From Flavobacterium tagetis (lineage in GTDB: Bacteria; Bacteroidota; Bacteroidia; Flavobacteriales; Flavobacteriaceae), in NCBI RefSeq assembly GCF_016735615.1, contig NZ_JAERSF010000006.1:1-64000 (forward strand): a DNA stretch of 64,000 nucleotides, in the 5' to 3' direction. Position 1 is the first letter of the stretch. Each line of letters starts with the position of its first letter. Of this stretch, positions 17,872-25,690 are shown in pieces. The notes below the pieces were generated by a model that ran no database searches, was not told where the DNA came from, and saw only the letters and a list, made by a program, of their open reading frames with translations. A program made the translations under genes and the position numbers.

Positions 17872-18699
17872 ATGTCAATAATTACCCTTACTACAGACTA
17901 CGGCTTAAAAGATCACTTTGTGGGGTCGCTGAAGGGTAAAATACTTTCTGAAAATCCAGAAGTTCAGATTATTGACATTTCTCATGACATTGATCCCTTT
18001 AATACTGCCGAAGCAAGTTACATTATTGGCGCCGCTTATATGAGTTTCCCAAAAGGAACTGTACATCTTATTGGTGTCGATATTGAACGCAATAAAGAGA
18101 ACCAGCATATCGCCATGCAATGGAACGATCACTATTTTATTTGTGCCGACAACGGAATCTTAAGTATGCTGACACAAAAAATCGTTCCGCAGAAAATTGT
18201 AGCAATCAACATTCATGATCGCTTTCCTATTGAAGCTACAGATTTGGATATTTTTATTCAGGTTGCTTCTCACTTATCTAGAGGCGGTTTATTGAATGTT
18301 ATTGGAAAAGAAATTCCTTCTATTAAAGAAGCTACAGAATTACAAGCTCTTGTGGCCGATGACGGAAATTCTATAAAAGGCAATATCATTTATATTGATC
18401 ATTTTGGAAATGTGGTTACAAATATTTCTAAAAAACAATTCTTAGAAATTTCACGCGGACGTCCTTATGAAATCGTGATGAAACCAAAAAGCATCAAGAC
18501 AATTCTGCCAAATTATTCGGCAATTGCAACTTCAGACAAATATCCAATTAAAACCTATGAAGGAGAAAAACTGGCTATTTTTAATGAAGCGGGATTTCTT
18601 GAAATTGCTATTTTTAGAAGCAATCCTTCTAAAGTGGGTTCTGCAAATAGTTTACTTGGTTTAAATTATCGTGATGTGATTACGATTAAATTTTCTTAG
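17872..18699 (+). CDS. SAM hydroxide adenosyltransferase family (DUF62)
   Basis: A 275-residue member of the SAM-dependent chlorinase/fluorinase fold. Most members split S-adenosylmethionine with water into adenosine and methionine. Seen: the N-terminal ITLTTDYGLKDHFVGSLKG, a long N-terminal alpha-beta domain (about 1-165) and a C-terminal barrel (about 170-275) with YIDHFGNVVTNI. The segment GVDIERNKEN stands where many homologues have a VDPGVG-type motif, so the active site may be a variant. It is followed by a small membrane protein gene after 4 bp. Confidence 0.82.
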   Translation: MSIITLTTDYGLKDHFVGSLKGKILSENPEVQIIDISHDIDPFNTAEASYIIGAAYMSFPKGTVHLIGVDIERNKENQHIAMQWNDHYFICADNGILSMLTQKIVPQKIVAINIHDRFPIEATDLDIFIQVASHLSRGGLLNVIGKEIPSIKEATELQALVADDGNSIKGNIIYIDHFGNVVTNISKKQFLEISRGRPYEIVMKPKSIKTILPNYSAIATSDKYPIKTYEGEKLAIFNEAGFLEIAIFRSNPSKVGSANSLLGLNYRDVITIKFS

Positions 18700-18703
18700 T
18701 TAG

Positions 18704-19189
18704 ATGGATTCTAATACAAAAAAATATATCATAAATAATTTAAAGTGGCCTGCCAATCAATACATTTCAAATTATTTTGCTTTATTTTTTCCCTTTCTTT
18801 TTATTTATGCAGGTTTAAGCAAGTATGATGACGATGAATCCGCTTTAACATTAATCATTGTTGGAATATCAGTTTTAATTTATATGATTTTCAGAATTGA
18901 AAGTGAGAGAAGATTTAAGGAAATATTTTTCAACAAAGATCTTTCTACCTCTGAAATTGGAAAATTGATAGAGTCAACTGGATGGACTCTAATGGCTAAT
19001 TCTAATGCTAGCGGAATTATAAAACTGAATACAAGCTCTTCTTTTTTGGATCCAGGTCAAACCGTTACAATTATTCGAGTAACAAAAGAAAAAGTAATAC
19101 TCAACACTCGGCCCAATGGCAGAGCTTTTTTTACTTTTTTCAAAGATATACTCAATTATAATAAAGTAAAACAAATATTAGCAAAATAA
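18704..19189 (+). CDS. Hypothetical two-helix membrane protein
   Basis: A 161-residue protein with two membrane segments (about 22-38 and 48-63) and a C-terminal soluble domain (about 70-161) with SESERRF-like charge, STSEIGKLIESTGWTL and RPNGRAFFTFFKDILNY. I do not recognise the family. It starts 4 bp after the SAM hydrolase stop, which suggests a shared transcript but not a shared task. Confidence 0.6.
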   Translation: MDSNTKKYIINNLKWPANQYISNYFALFFPFLFIYAGLSKYDDDESALTLIIVGISVLIYMIFRIESERRFKEIFFNKDLSTSEIGKLIESTGWTLMANSNASGIIKLNTSSSFLDPGQTVTIIRVTKEKVILNTRPNGRAFFTFFKDILNYNKVKQILAK

Positions 19190-19255
19190 ATATTTGGTCA
19201 ATAAAATTATTTTCTCAAAAGAATTATTTATATAAAAAAGAATGATCTATTTTGG

Positions 19256-19263
19256 TATTTTTG
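19256..19263 (+). promoter_or_regulatory. -7 element before the monooxygenase-like gene
   Basis: TATTTTTG is an exact TAnnTTTG. It is followed by TCTAAAATCT repeated at about 19297-19321 and then the ATG at 19335. No good -33 element was seen. Confidence 0.35.
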
Positions 19264-19334
19264 CGCACCTGATAAAGTTTTTAGGCATTTCAAAAATCTA
19301 AAATCTGAATTCTAAAATCTAAAAATAATAAAAA

Positions 19335-19631
19335 ATGTTCGTAAGAATAGTAAAAATGAGTTTTCACGAGGAAAAAATTCCTGATTTTCTAGAGAATTTT
19401 GAATCTGTGAAAGAGAAAATACGAAATGCAGAAGGAAATCGTTTTTTAGAATTGTATCAGGACAAAAATGATAAATGTATCTTTTTCACTTACAGTTATT
19501 GGGAAACTGAAGAAGATTTGGAAAAATACAGAAATTCTGAACTGTTTAATACCGTTTGGGATTTTACAAAAAAACTATTCAATGCAAAACCAGAAGCTTG
19601 GAGCGTTGATAAATTGATGAGCTTAAATTAA
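19335..19631 (+). CDS. Antibiotic biosynthesis monooxygenase-like protein
   Basis: A 98-residue single ABM domain (ferredoxin-like dimeric alpha-beta barrel). The typical pattern is present: VRIVKMSFHEEKIPDFLENF, then FLELYQDKNDKCIFFTYSYW and a closing EDLEKYRNSELFNTVW. Members include quinol monooxygenases and haem-degrading enzymes, but small members often have no shown activity. Substrate cannot be assigned. Confidence 0.72.
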   Translation: MFVRIVKMSFHEEKIPDFLENFESVKEKIRNAEGNRFLELYQDKNDKCIFFTYSYWETEEDLEKYRNSELFNTVWDFTKKLFNAKPEAWSVDKLMSLN

Positions 19632-19640
19632 AACGATATT

Positions 19641-19757
19641 TAACCGCAAAGAACGCAAGTTTTTTTGTTAAAAAGCTTTGTATAAAACGCTAAGTTCGCA
19701 AAGCTTCAAGCAAAAACTTTGCGAACATTGCGTAAAACTTTGCGTTCTTTGCGGTTA
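19641..19757. repeat. Long nested palindrome of TTTGCG type
   Basis: TAACCGCAAAGAACGCAAGT at 19641-19660 is the near-perfect inverse of the sequence at 19737-19757. Inside it a second inverted pair, TTCGCAAAG near 19695 with CTTTGCGAA near 19717, gives a two-level hairpin of about 117 bp. The same vocabulary (GCAAAG, TTCGC, GCGTAA) recurs in the element at 23573-23818. It lies between the monooxygenase-like gene and gldF and may also act as a terminator. Confidence 0.7.
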
Positions 19758-19779
19758 GAAAAAAATTGAAACAAAATAT

Positions 19780-20505
19780 ATGAAGTCTATAATTTTACGA
19801 GAAATAAAATCCTTTTTTGGCTCTCCTATTGGCTATTTGGTCATTGCTATATTCCTAATCAGCAACGGGCTTTTTTTATGGGTATTCGAAGGAGATTATA
19901 ATATCCTAAATACAGGCTATGCCGATTTAACTCCGTTTTTCACATTGGCTCCATGGATTTTGATTTTCTTAATTCCAGCCGTTACTATGAGAAGTTTCTC
20001 TGATGAAAAAAAGCAAGGGACTTTAGAATTGCTTCTAACAAAACCATTATCAATCTGGGAAATCGTAAATGGTAAATTCTTTGGCTCATTTTTGCTGATT
20101 ATTTTGGCTATTATTCCAACTTTAATTTATGTAAAAGTAATTTCAGATTTAGGTTCGCCAGAAGGTAATATTGACATGGGAAGCACTATTGGTTCTTACT
20201 TCGGATTATTATTTTTAATAGCTTCTTATTCAGCAATTGGTATCTTTACTTCTACCCTTTCAGAAAATCAGATTGTGGCATTTATTGTTGCCGTTTTTCT
20301 TTGCTTTTTCTTTTATTTTGGTTTCGAAGGTCTAGCTTCTTTAATTCCAGGTTCAAACAATTTTATTTCGATTTTAGGAATGCAGAGTCATTTTAAAAGT
20401 ATGAGTCGTGGTGTCATCGATACTCGAGATATTATTTATTTCATAAGCATTGCCATTGCTTTCTTGTCTTTTACAGTTTACCAATTAAAATCTTTTAAAG
20501 CCTAA
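19780..20505 (+). CDS. gldF: Gliding motility ABC transporter permease GldF
   Basis: A 241-residue inner membrane protein with six predicted membrane segments and the ABC-2 permease pattern: REIKSFFGSPIGYLVIAIFL at the start, TMRSFSDEKKQGTLELLLTKPLS in the middle and FVAFIVAVFLCFFFYF-like helices later. With GldG and the ATPase GldA (not in this window) it forms an ABC transporter needed for gliding in Flavobacterium johnsoniae. gldG follows with a one-base overlap (TAATG). Confidence 0.92.
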   Translation: MKSIILREIKSFFGSPIGYLVIAIFLISNGLFLWVFEGDYNILNTGYADLTPFFTLAPWILIFLIPAVTMRSFSDEKKQGTLELLLTKPLSIWEIVNGKFFGSFLLIILAIIPTLIYVKVISDLGSPEGNIDMGSTIGSYFGLLFLIASYSAIGIFTSTLSENQIVAFIVAVFLCFFFYFGFEGLASLIPGSNNFISILGMQSHFKSMSRGVIDTRDIIYFISIAIAFLSFTVYQLKSFKA

Positions 20506-22190
20506 TGAAACCATTTACAAAGCAAAATTTAAAGACGTTAGGCATCACTATTTTTATTTTAGTTGTATTAAATGTCCTTGGCACCTTATTTTTTCATCGT
20601 TTTGATTTAACCAAAGACAAACGTTATACCTTATCGCCAACTTCGTTAGGAATTGTAAAACAAGTCAAAAATCCGCTTTCTATAAAAATATATATGGCAG
20701 GTGATCTTCCTGCTGATTTTAGACGTTTACAGCAGGAAACTAAACAATTATTAGAAGAATTTCAAGCCTATAATAGCAATATTGTTTTTGAATTTGTTGA
20801 TCCGTTAGAAAATGAAGACGAAAGCGAAGAATTGACAAAATCACTTTTCCAAAAAGGATTAACTCCTGTAAATATTACCGTTGACGATAAAGGAAAACAA
20901 TCGCAAGCTATGGTTTTTCCGTGGGCAGTTGCAGTTTACAATAACAAAGAAGTTAATATTCCTTTATTGAAAAATATAATGGGATCTTCTACTACACAAA
21001 AAGTAATTGGTTCTATTCAGCATTTAGAATATTCAATCGCTGATGCCATTAACAAAGTAACTAAAAACAAACAGAAAAAAGTTGCCATCATAAAAGGAAA
21101 TGGTGAATTGAACGAAATTCACGTTGCCAAAATGCTGATGCAAATTCGCGAAAGTTATTTTATCGGACCATTCACTTTAGATTCTGTTGCAAAAGATCCG
21201 AACGGAACTTTAAATGCGCTGAAAAAATATGATCTAGCCATTATTTCTAAACCTACAGAAAAATTCTCTGACGAAGAAAAAGAAGTTCTGGATCAGTTTA
21301 TTATGAATGGTGGAAAAACGCTTTGGTTAATTGACCAAGTGGCTGCCGATATGGACAGTTTGTACAATGATATGGGAGCAACTCTAGCATATCCTAGAGA
21401 TTTAAACCTTAATGACATGTTCTTCAAATACGGATTCAGAATTAATCCTGACTTGATTAAAGACGAACAAGGAACTCCAATAAAATTGGCAACTGGCGAA
21501 CAAGGAAGCGCAACACAATATCAGGATTTTATTTGGAAATTTGCGCCACAGGTTTACCCAACTAGCACACACCCTATTGTTAAAAATCTAGGTGGAATTA
21601 AATTCGATTTCGCAAATCCGATTGACACTTTAAAAAACGGAATTAAGAAAACTGTTTTATTACAATCTTCTCAATATTCTAAAACAATTGGTTCTCCAGT
21701 AGAAGTTAATCTGAATATGGTGACTGAGAAAACAACTCCGCAGGATTATTTAAACAAAGGAAACAAACCACTTGCTGTTTTATTGGAAGGCTCTTTCCAT
21801 TCGGCTTTTGAAAATAGAGTTTTACCTTTTAAAGACAATTCTTTCACAGTACAAGGAAAACCAAACAAAATGATTGTGGTTGCTGACGGGGACATCGCAA
21901 GAAACCAGTTAGACAAAAACATGATGCCGGTTGAATTAGGTTACGACCAAAGAACAGGCCAATTATACGATAACAAAGACTTCATTATGAATTCTATAAA
22001 TTATCTTCTTGATGATACAGGACTTATTAACATTAGAAGTAAAGATGTAGAATTGCCTTTATTGGATAAAGAAAAAGTTTATGAAAGTTATACCTTTACG
22101 CAATTCATAACTATCGGAGTTCCAATTCTAATTTTATTAGTTTTCGGACTTGTATTTACTTTTGTAAGAAAAAGAAAATACAGTAAATAG
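20505..22190 (+). CDS. gldG: Gliding motility ABC transporter substrate-binding protein GldG
   Basis: A 561-residue protein with one membrane segment near the N-terminus (about 12-32), a large periplasmic region and a C-terminal membrane helix (about 533-555) before the basic tail RKRKYSK. The opening HRFDLTKDKRYTLSP and the GldG/ABC-type uncharacterised domain (about 45-370) are diagnostic. Partner of GldF and translationally coupled to it. Consistent with a gliding organism, as is the adhesin at 44851-51144. Confidence 0.92.
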   Translation: MKPFTKQNLKTLGITIFILVVLNVLGTLFFHRFDLTKDKRYTLSPTSLGIVKQVKNPLSIKIYMAGDLPADFRRLQQETKQLLEEFQAYNSNIVFEFVDPLENEDESEELTKSLFQKGLTPVNITVDDKGKQSQAMVFPWAVAVYNNKEVNIPLLKNIMGSSTTQKVIGSIQHLEYSIADAINKVTKNKQKKVAIIKGNGELNEIHVAKMLMQIRESYFIGPFTLDSVAKDPNGTLNALKKYDLAIISKPTEKFSDEEKEVLDQFIMNGGKTLWLIDQVAADMDSLYNDMGATLAYPRDLNLNDMFFKYGFRINPDLIKDEQGTPIKLATGEQGSATQYQDFIWKFAPQVYPTSTHPIVKNLGGIKFDFANPIDTLKNGIKKTVLLQSSQYSKTIGSPVEVNLNMVTEKTTPQDYLNKGNKPLAVLLEGSFHSAFENRVLPFKDNSFTVQGKPNKMIVVADGDIARNQLDKNMMPVELGYDQRTGQLYDNKDFIMNSINYLLDDTGLINIRSKDVELPLLDKEKVYESYTFTQFITIGVPILILLVFGLVFTFVRKRKYSK

Positions 22191-22229
22191 ATGTTAATAA
22201 AAAAATGTAATACTTTCGATAGTTTAAGA

Positions 22230-22237
22230 TATATTTG
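22230..22237 (+). promoter_or_regulatory. -7 element of dnaN
   Basis: TATATTTG, an exact TAnnTTTG, lies 60 bp before the dnaN start at 22298 and after the gldG stop. Confidence 0.45.
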
Positions 22238-22297
22238 TAATCCGTATATTTAGCACTTTATTTGCTAAAGCATCCATCAAAAAATAAAATAAAACAG

Positions 22298-23416
22298 ATG
22301 AAATTTATAGTATCGAGTTCGTACTTATTAAAACAATTACAAGTTTTAGGTAGTGTAATCAATAGTAATAATACGTTGCCTATTTTAGACAACTTTTTAT
22401 TTGAACTAAACAGCAATGAGTTGACCGTTTCTGCTTCAGATCTTGAAACGACTATGTCGGCTACATTATCGATCGATTCTACAAGTAAAGGAAGTGTAGC
22501 AGTTCCTGCTAAACTTTTACTTGAAATTTTAAAAACTTTCCCAGAGCAACCTTTAACTTTTACTGTTGAAGATAACAACACAGTAGAAATTAGCTCTAAT
22601 TCTGGTAAATATGCATTGGCTTATGCTGCAGGAGAAGAATTTCCTAAAGCAGTAAGTCTTGAAGATCCATCTGTAACACTTGTTCCTGCAGAAGTTTTAG
22701 CAACTGCGGTAAGCAAAACTATTTTTGCTGCTGGAAACGATGATTTGCGTCCGGTAATGTCTGGAGTATTCTTCCAATTTTCACCAGAAGGATTAATTTT
22801 TGTGGCTACAGATGCTCACAAATTGGTAAAATATGCTCGTACAGATGTTAAAGCATCTCAAGTTGCAGATTTCATCATGCCTAAAAAACCTTTAAACATT
22901 TTAAAAAGTATTTTAGGAAGCTCTGACGCTGAAGTAAAAATTGAATACAACGATTCAAATGCGACTTTCTCATTTGACAATTATATCTTAATGTGTCGTT
23001 TAATCGACGGAAAATACCCAAACTACGAAGCGGTAATTCCAAAAGAAAACCCAAACAAATTAATGATCGATCGTTCTTTATTCTTAAGTTCTGTTCGTCG
23101 TGTTGCGATTTTCTCTAACAAAACTACGCACCAAATTCGTTTAAAAATTGCTGGAGCTGAATTAAACGTGTCTGCAGAAGATATTGACTACTCAAACAAA
23201 GCAGAAGAAAGATTGACTTGTGATTATCAAGGAGATGATTTGCAAATTGGTTTCAACTCTCGTTTCTTAACAGAGATGCTAACTAATCTTCAATCTGACA
23301 TGATTATGCTTGAAATGTCATTACCAAATAGAGCTGGTATTTTAACGCCAGTTGATGGTTTAGAAGAGGGAGAAACAGTTACTATGCTTGTAATGCCTGT
23401 AATGTTAAATAGTTAA
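22298..23416 (+). CDS. dnaN: DNA polymerase III sliding clamp (beta subunit)
   Basis: A 372-residue beta clamp, the ring that tethers the replicative polymerase to DNA. Three clamp domains are visible, with MKFIVSSSYLLKQLQ at the start, TLPILDNFLFELN, DDLRPVMSGVFFQF, GKYPNYEAVIP and the C-terminal hydrophobic LVMPVMLN that closes the ring and lines the peptide-binding pocket. The ATG at 22298 is chosen over one 12 codons earlier because MKF is the normal start. Not next to dnaA here, as is usual in Bacteroidota. Confidence 0.96.
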   Translation: MKFIVSSSYLLKQLQVLGSVINSNNTLPILDNFLFELNSNELTVSASDLETTMSATLSIDSTSKGSVAVPAKLLLEILKTFPEQPLTFTVEDNNTVEISSNSGKYALAYAAGEEFPKAVSLEDPSVTLVPAEVLATAVSKTIFAAGNDDLRPVMSGVFFQFSPEGLIFVATDAHKLVKYARTDVKASQVADFIMPKKPLNILKSILGSSDAEVKIEYNDSNATFSFDNYILMCRLIDGKYPNYEAVIPKENPNKLMIDRSLFLSSVRRVAIFSNKTTHQIRLKIAGAELNVSAEDIDYSNKAEERLTCDYQGDDLQIGFNSRFLTEMLTNLQSDMIMLEMSLPNRAGILTPVDGLEEGETVTMLVMPVMLNS

Positions 23417-23522
23417 CATTAAAGTTTCTTTCTGTTACAGGGATATTTTTTAGTTTCAATATAAAGATCTATTATTGTAAAAAAAAAGATATCGCTATTA
23501 ACCAACCATTTTTTATACCTAG

Positions 23523-23553
23523 AAACCGCAATTCCCATAAAGAGTTGCGGTTT
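23523..23553 (+). terminator. Terminator of dnaN
   Basis: Perfect 9-bp stem AAACCGCAA (23523-23531) with TTGCGGTTT (23545-23553), followed by TTTATTT. Confidence 0.75.
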
Positions 23554-23572
23554 TTTATTTGAGGTTGTTTTT

Positions 23573-23818
23573 TTTCAAGTTTCAAGTTGATATACTATAC
23601 GTATAATTTATAACGCAGAGTACGCTAAGGTTACGCAAAGTTCGCTAAGATTATTTTTTTAGGATTCTTTTGGAATGCAAAGAGCACAAAGCTTGGTGGA
23701 CATATATTTTTATAGAAAATCTTAGAGAAAAGAAAACTTTGTGACCTTTGCGTAACCTTAGCGCACTTTGCGGTAAAAAAACACAAAGCATATCAAACTT
23801 GAAACCTGAAACTTGAAA
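23573..23818. repeat. Nested 246-bp palindromic repeat
   Basis: The outermost arms are TTTCAAGTTTCAAGTTGATA (from 23573) against ATATCAAACTTGAAACCTGA and ACTTGAAA (to 23818). Inside is a perfect 18-bp inverted pair: CGCTAAGGTTACGCAAAG at 23623-23640 with its complement at 23746-23763. The inner 105 bp contains further GCAAAG-type words. The same word set appears in the repeat at 19641-19757, so this is a dispersed family and could be a non-autonomous mobile element or a structured RNA. It fills most of the dnaN to DsbA interval. Confidence 0.75.
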
Positions 23819-23840
23819 CAAACAATTTTCCGTATCTTTG
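23813..23840 (+). promoter_or_regulatory. Promoter abutting the DsbA-like gene
   Basis: TTG at 23813-23815, a 17-nt gap and TATCTTTG at 23833-23840 make a good Bacteroidota promoter. The ATG is at 23845, so transcription should begin at or next to the start codon and the mRNA may be leaderless. The -33 part lies in the right arm of the palindromic repeat. Confidence 0.55.
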
Positions 23841-23844
23841 TAAC

Positions 23845-24474
23845 ATGAAAATAGAAATTTGGTCGGACATCATGTGTCCGTTTTGTTATATCGGAAAAAG
23901 ACAATTGGAAACTGCACTTGCAGTATTCCCTAATAATGAATTTGAAATTGAATGGAAAAGCTTTCAGCTTGATCCAACCATAACTTCTCAGCCAGACATG
24001 GACGTTTATACGTTCTTGGCAAAAAGAAAAGGCATGTCGATTGAACAATCTAAAGAAATGCACAAAGGCGTCACAGAACGCGCTAAAAGCGTTGGTTTGG
24101 ATTATAATTTTGATAAAGCTGTTATCTCGAATTCTTTAAACGCTCACAGAATTATTCAATTAGCTAAAACCAAAAACATGGGTGACAGAATGGAAGAGAT
24201 TTTCTTTAAAGCTTATTTTACTGACGGAAGAGATTTAAATAATGGTCTTACTTTAATAGAATTGGGAATTCAGGCTGGTTTAGAAGAAAATGAAATCAGA
24301 GAGGTTCTTGAAAGTGATTCTTTATTCTTAAAAGAAGTTGAGTCAGATATTAAAGAAGCGGGTGAAATTGGCGTTCAAGGGGTTCCATTCTTTGTTTTTG
24401 ATCGAAAATATGCAGTTTCAGGCGCTCAGCCAATTGAAACGTTTGTAAAGACAATTCAAGAAGTTTTAAAATAA
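23845..24474 (+). CDS. DsbA-family oxidoreductase (FrnE-like)
   Basis: A 209-residue cytoplasmic protein of the DsbA/FrnE branch of the thioredoxin fold. The redox motif CPFC is at 11-14, directly after the first strand (KIEIWSDIM), with a helical insertion (about 45-150) and the cis-Pro loop GVQGVPFFVFD near the end. No signal peptide, which separates it from periplasmic DsbA. Relatives include polyketide-associated FrnE and stress-linked disulfide isomerases. The exact substrate is unknown. Confidence 0.85.
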   Translation: MKIEIWSDIMCPFCYIGKRQLETALAVFPNNEFEIEWKSFQLDPTITSQPDMDVYTFLAKRKGMSIEQSKEMHKGVTERAKSVGLDYNFDKAVISNSLNAHRIIQLAKTKNMGDRMEEIFFKAYFTDGRDLNNGLTLIELGIQAGLEENEIREVLESDSLFLKEVESDIKEAGEIGVQGVPFFVFDRKYAVSGAQPIETFVKTIQEVLK

Positions 24475-24496
24475 AACTTTAAAACATAAAAAACGT

Positions 24497-24532
24497 AAAA
24501 GCGTGCTGTTTATATTTAAACAGCACGCTTTT
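24497..24532. terminator. Bidirectional terminator
   Basis: Perfect 16-bp stem AAAAGCGTGCTGTTTA (24497-24512) with its complement at 24517-24532, between the DsbA-like gene and the convergent 43-residue gene. Confidence 0.85.
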
Positions 24533-24564
24533 ATTATTTAGTTCTACTTTAGAAACTAAAAAAA

Positions 24565-24696
24565 TTAATGGCCTGCTCTACCTTTAGAATCAGTTAATTT
24601 TGTAGTAGTGCTTTTTCCTCTAGAACCAGAAGTTGATTTTTGAGTTTTTCCAGAATCTTTCATTCCAGATTTCGAATCTTTTCTTGAAGTTTCCAT
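24565..24696 (-). CDS. Small basic Ser/Thr/Lys/Gly-rich protein, 43 residues
   Basis: The minus strand encodes METSRKDSKSGMKDSGKTQK and on to a C-terminal KGRAGH, 43 residues rich in Ser, Thr, Lys and Gly and without hydrophobic stretches, so it is probably disordered. Support for a real gene: it has an ATG and stop placed exactly between a strong terminator (24497-24532) and an AT-rich promoter-like region, and it keeps a strongly biased, low-complexity hydrophilic composition rather than random AT-rich translation. It resembles small stress-induced hydrophilic proteins in composition only. Function unknown. Confidence 0.6.
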   Translation of the reverse strand: METSRKDSKSGMKDSGKTQKSTSGSRGKSTTTKLTDSKGRAGH

Positions 24697-24921
24697 AATG
24701 TTATAATTTTTTAAATTATTAGTTATACAAAGTTGCAAAACACATAAACAATTGGTTTACAGAATTAAACTTGATTTTTACAAAATAAGAATTAAACTCA
24801 ATTTACAGAATAAACGAATCATGTAAAATTAAATTCGAATTTTATAATTTTTTCAACTGCTTAATTTTCAAATTTGTATATATCATTTAAGATAAATACT
24901 TACTAATTTAAAATAGCAGCC

Positions 24922-25242
24922 ATGAGAACGGATACCGACAACAGAAAAACTGCATTACTAAATGATTATAAATGCAATAAACCAGATCACGTAGACACTG
25001 CCCATGAAAATGAAGCAATGGATCAAGAATTTACTTCAGGACAAGATCCAGATACTCACTATAGAAATCGATGCGATCATTTTTCTGATGATTGTTACGA
25101 AATCATAGAAAGCGGACTCAATCTGGCTGAGGATAATACGCCCTATTCTTCTTATGATGATACAAACCCTTATAACAGTTATAATTTAGATAACGAAAAT
25201 GATAGATATAGCTGTCCTCCTTACAGAAATTTTGAATATTAA
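24922..25242 (+). CDS. Hypothetical acidic protein
   Basis: A 106-residue hydrophilic, acidic protein rich in Asp, Asn and Tyr, with four Cys (YKCNKPDHVD, NRCDHFSDDCYEII and SCPPYRNFEY). The C-terminal half repeats short NPYNSYN-like words and is likely disordered. No membrane segment or signal peptide. I do not recognise a family. It lies 17 bp before the DUF202 gene and is probably in the same transcript. Confidence 0.55.
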   Translation: MRTDTDNRKTALLNDYKCNKPDHVDTAHENEAMDQEFTSGQDPDTHYRNRCDHFSDDCYEIIESGLNLAEDNTPYSSYDDTNPYNSYNLDNENDRYSCPPYRNFEY

Positions 25243-25259
25243 AAAACTCCATAACAGTT

Positions 25260-25646
25260 ATGTCGCCAAAGAATGATCAGGAAATTATGAATGAATACTT
25301 GTCTAATGAAAGAACTTTATTAGCATGGCTTCGCACGGGAATTGGCATAATGGTTTTTGGATTTGTAGCCGTAAAATTTTCTTTATTCTTAAAACAGGTT
25401 CCCACTAAACATTTAGGAGAAACTGTTCCGCCTAACAGTAATTTCACCATCTATTTAGGTATTGGATTATTAATTGCTGGCGCATTGACTATTTTGCTGT
25501 CATACCTGCGTTATATGCACACAATCAAACTATTAAAAAAAGGAAAGTATCAATATTCAACAGCAATGCTTACCTTTATTACAATGATGTTATTTGTATT
25601 AAGTATATCTCTTATAGCTTATCTAATCATTGCAGCAAGCGCATAG
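25260..25646 (+). CDS. DUF202 (YidH-like) membrane protein
   Basis: A 128-residue inner membrane protein with the DUF202 signature NERTLLAWLRTGIGIMVFGF near the start and three membrane segments (about 22-42, 60-83 and 100-124). DUF202 proteins occur widely, their role is unknown; in yeast the related VTC subunit module suggests a membrane partner role. Likely co-transcribed with the acidic protein upstream. Confidence 0.82.
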   Translation: MSPKNDQEIMNEYLSNERTLLAWLRTGIGIMVFGFVAVKFSLFLKQVPTKHLGETVPPNSNFTIYLGIGLLIAGALTILLSYLRYMHTIKLLKKGKYQYSTAMLTFITMMLFVLSISLIAYLIIAASA

Positions 25647-25690
25647 AACAATTATCCAATTTCCAAATTTTCTACTTATCTAATTAAAAA

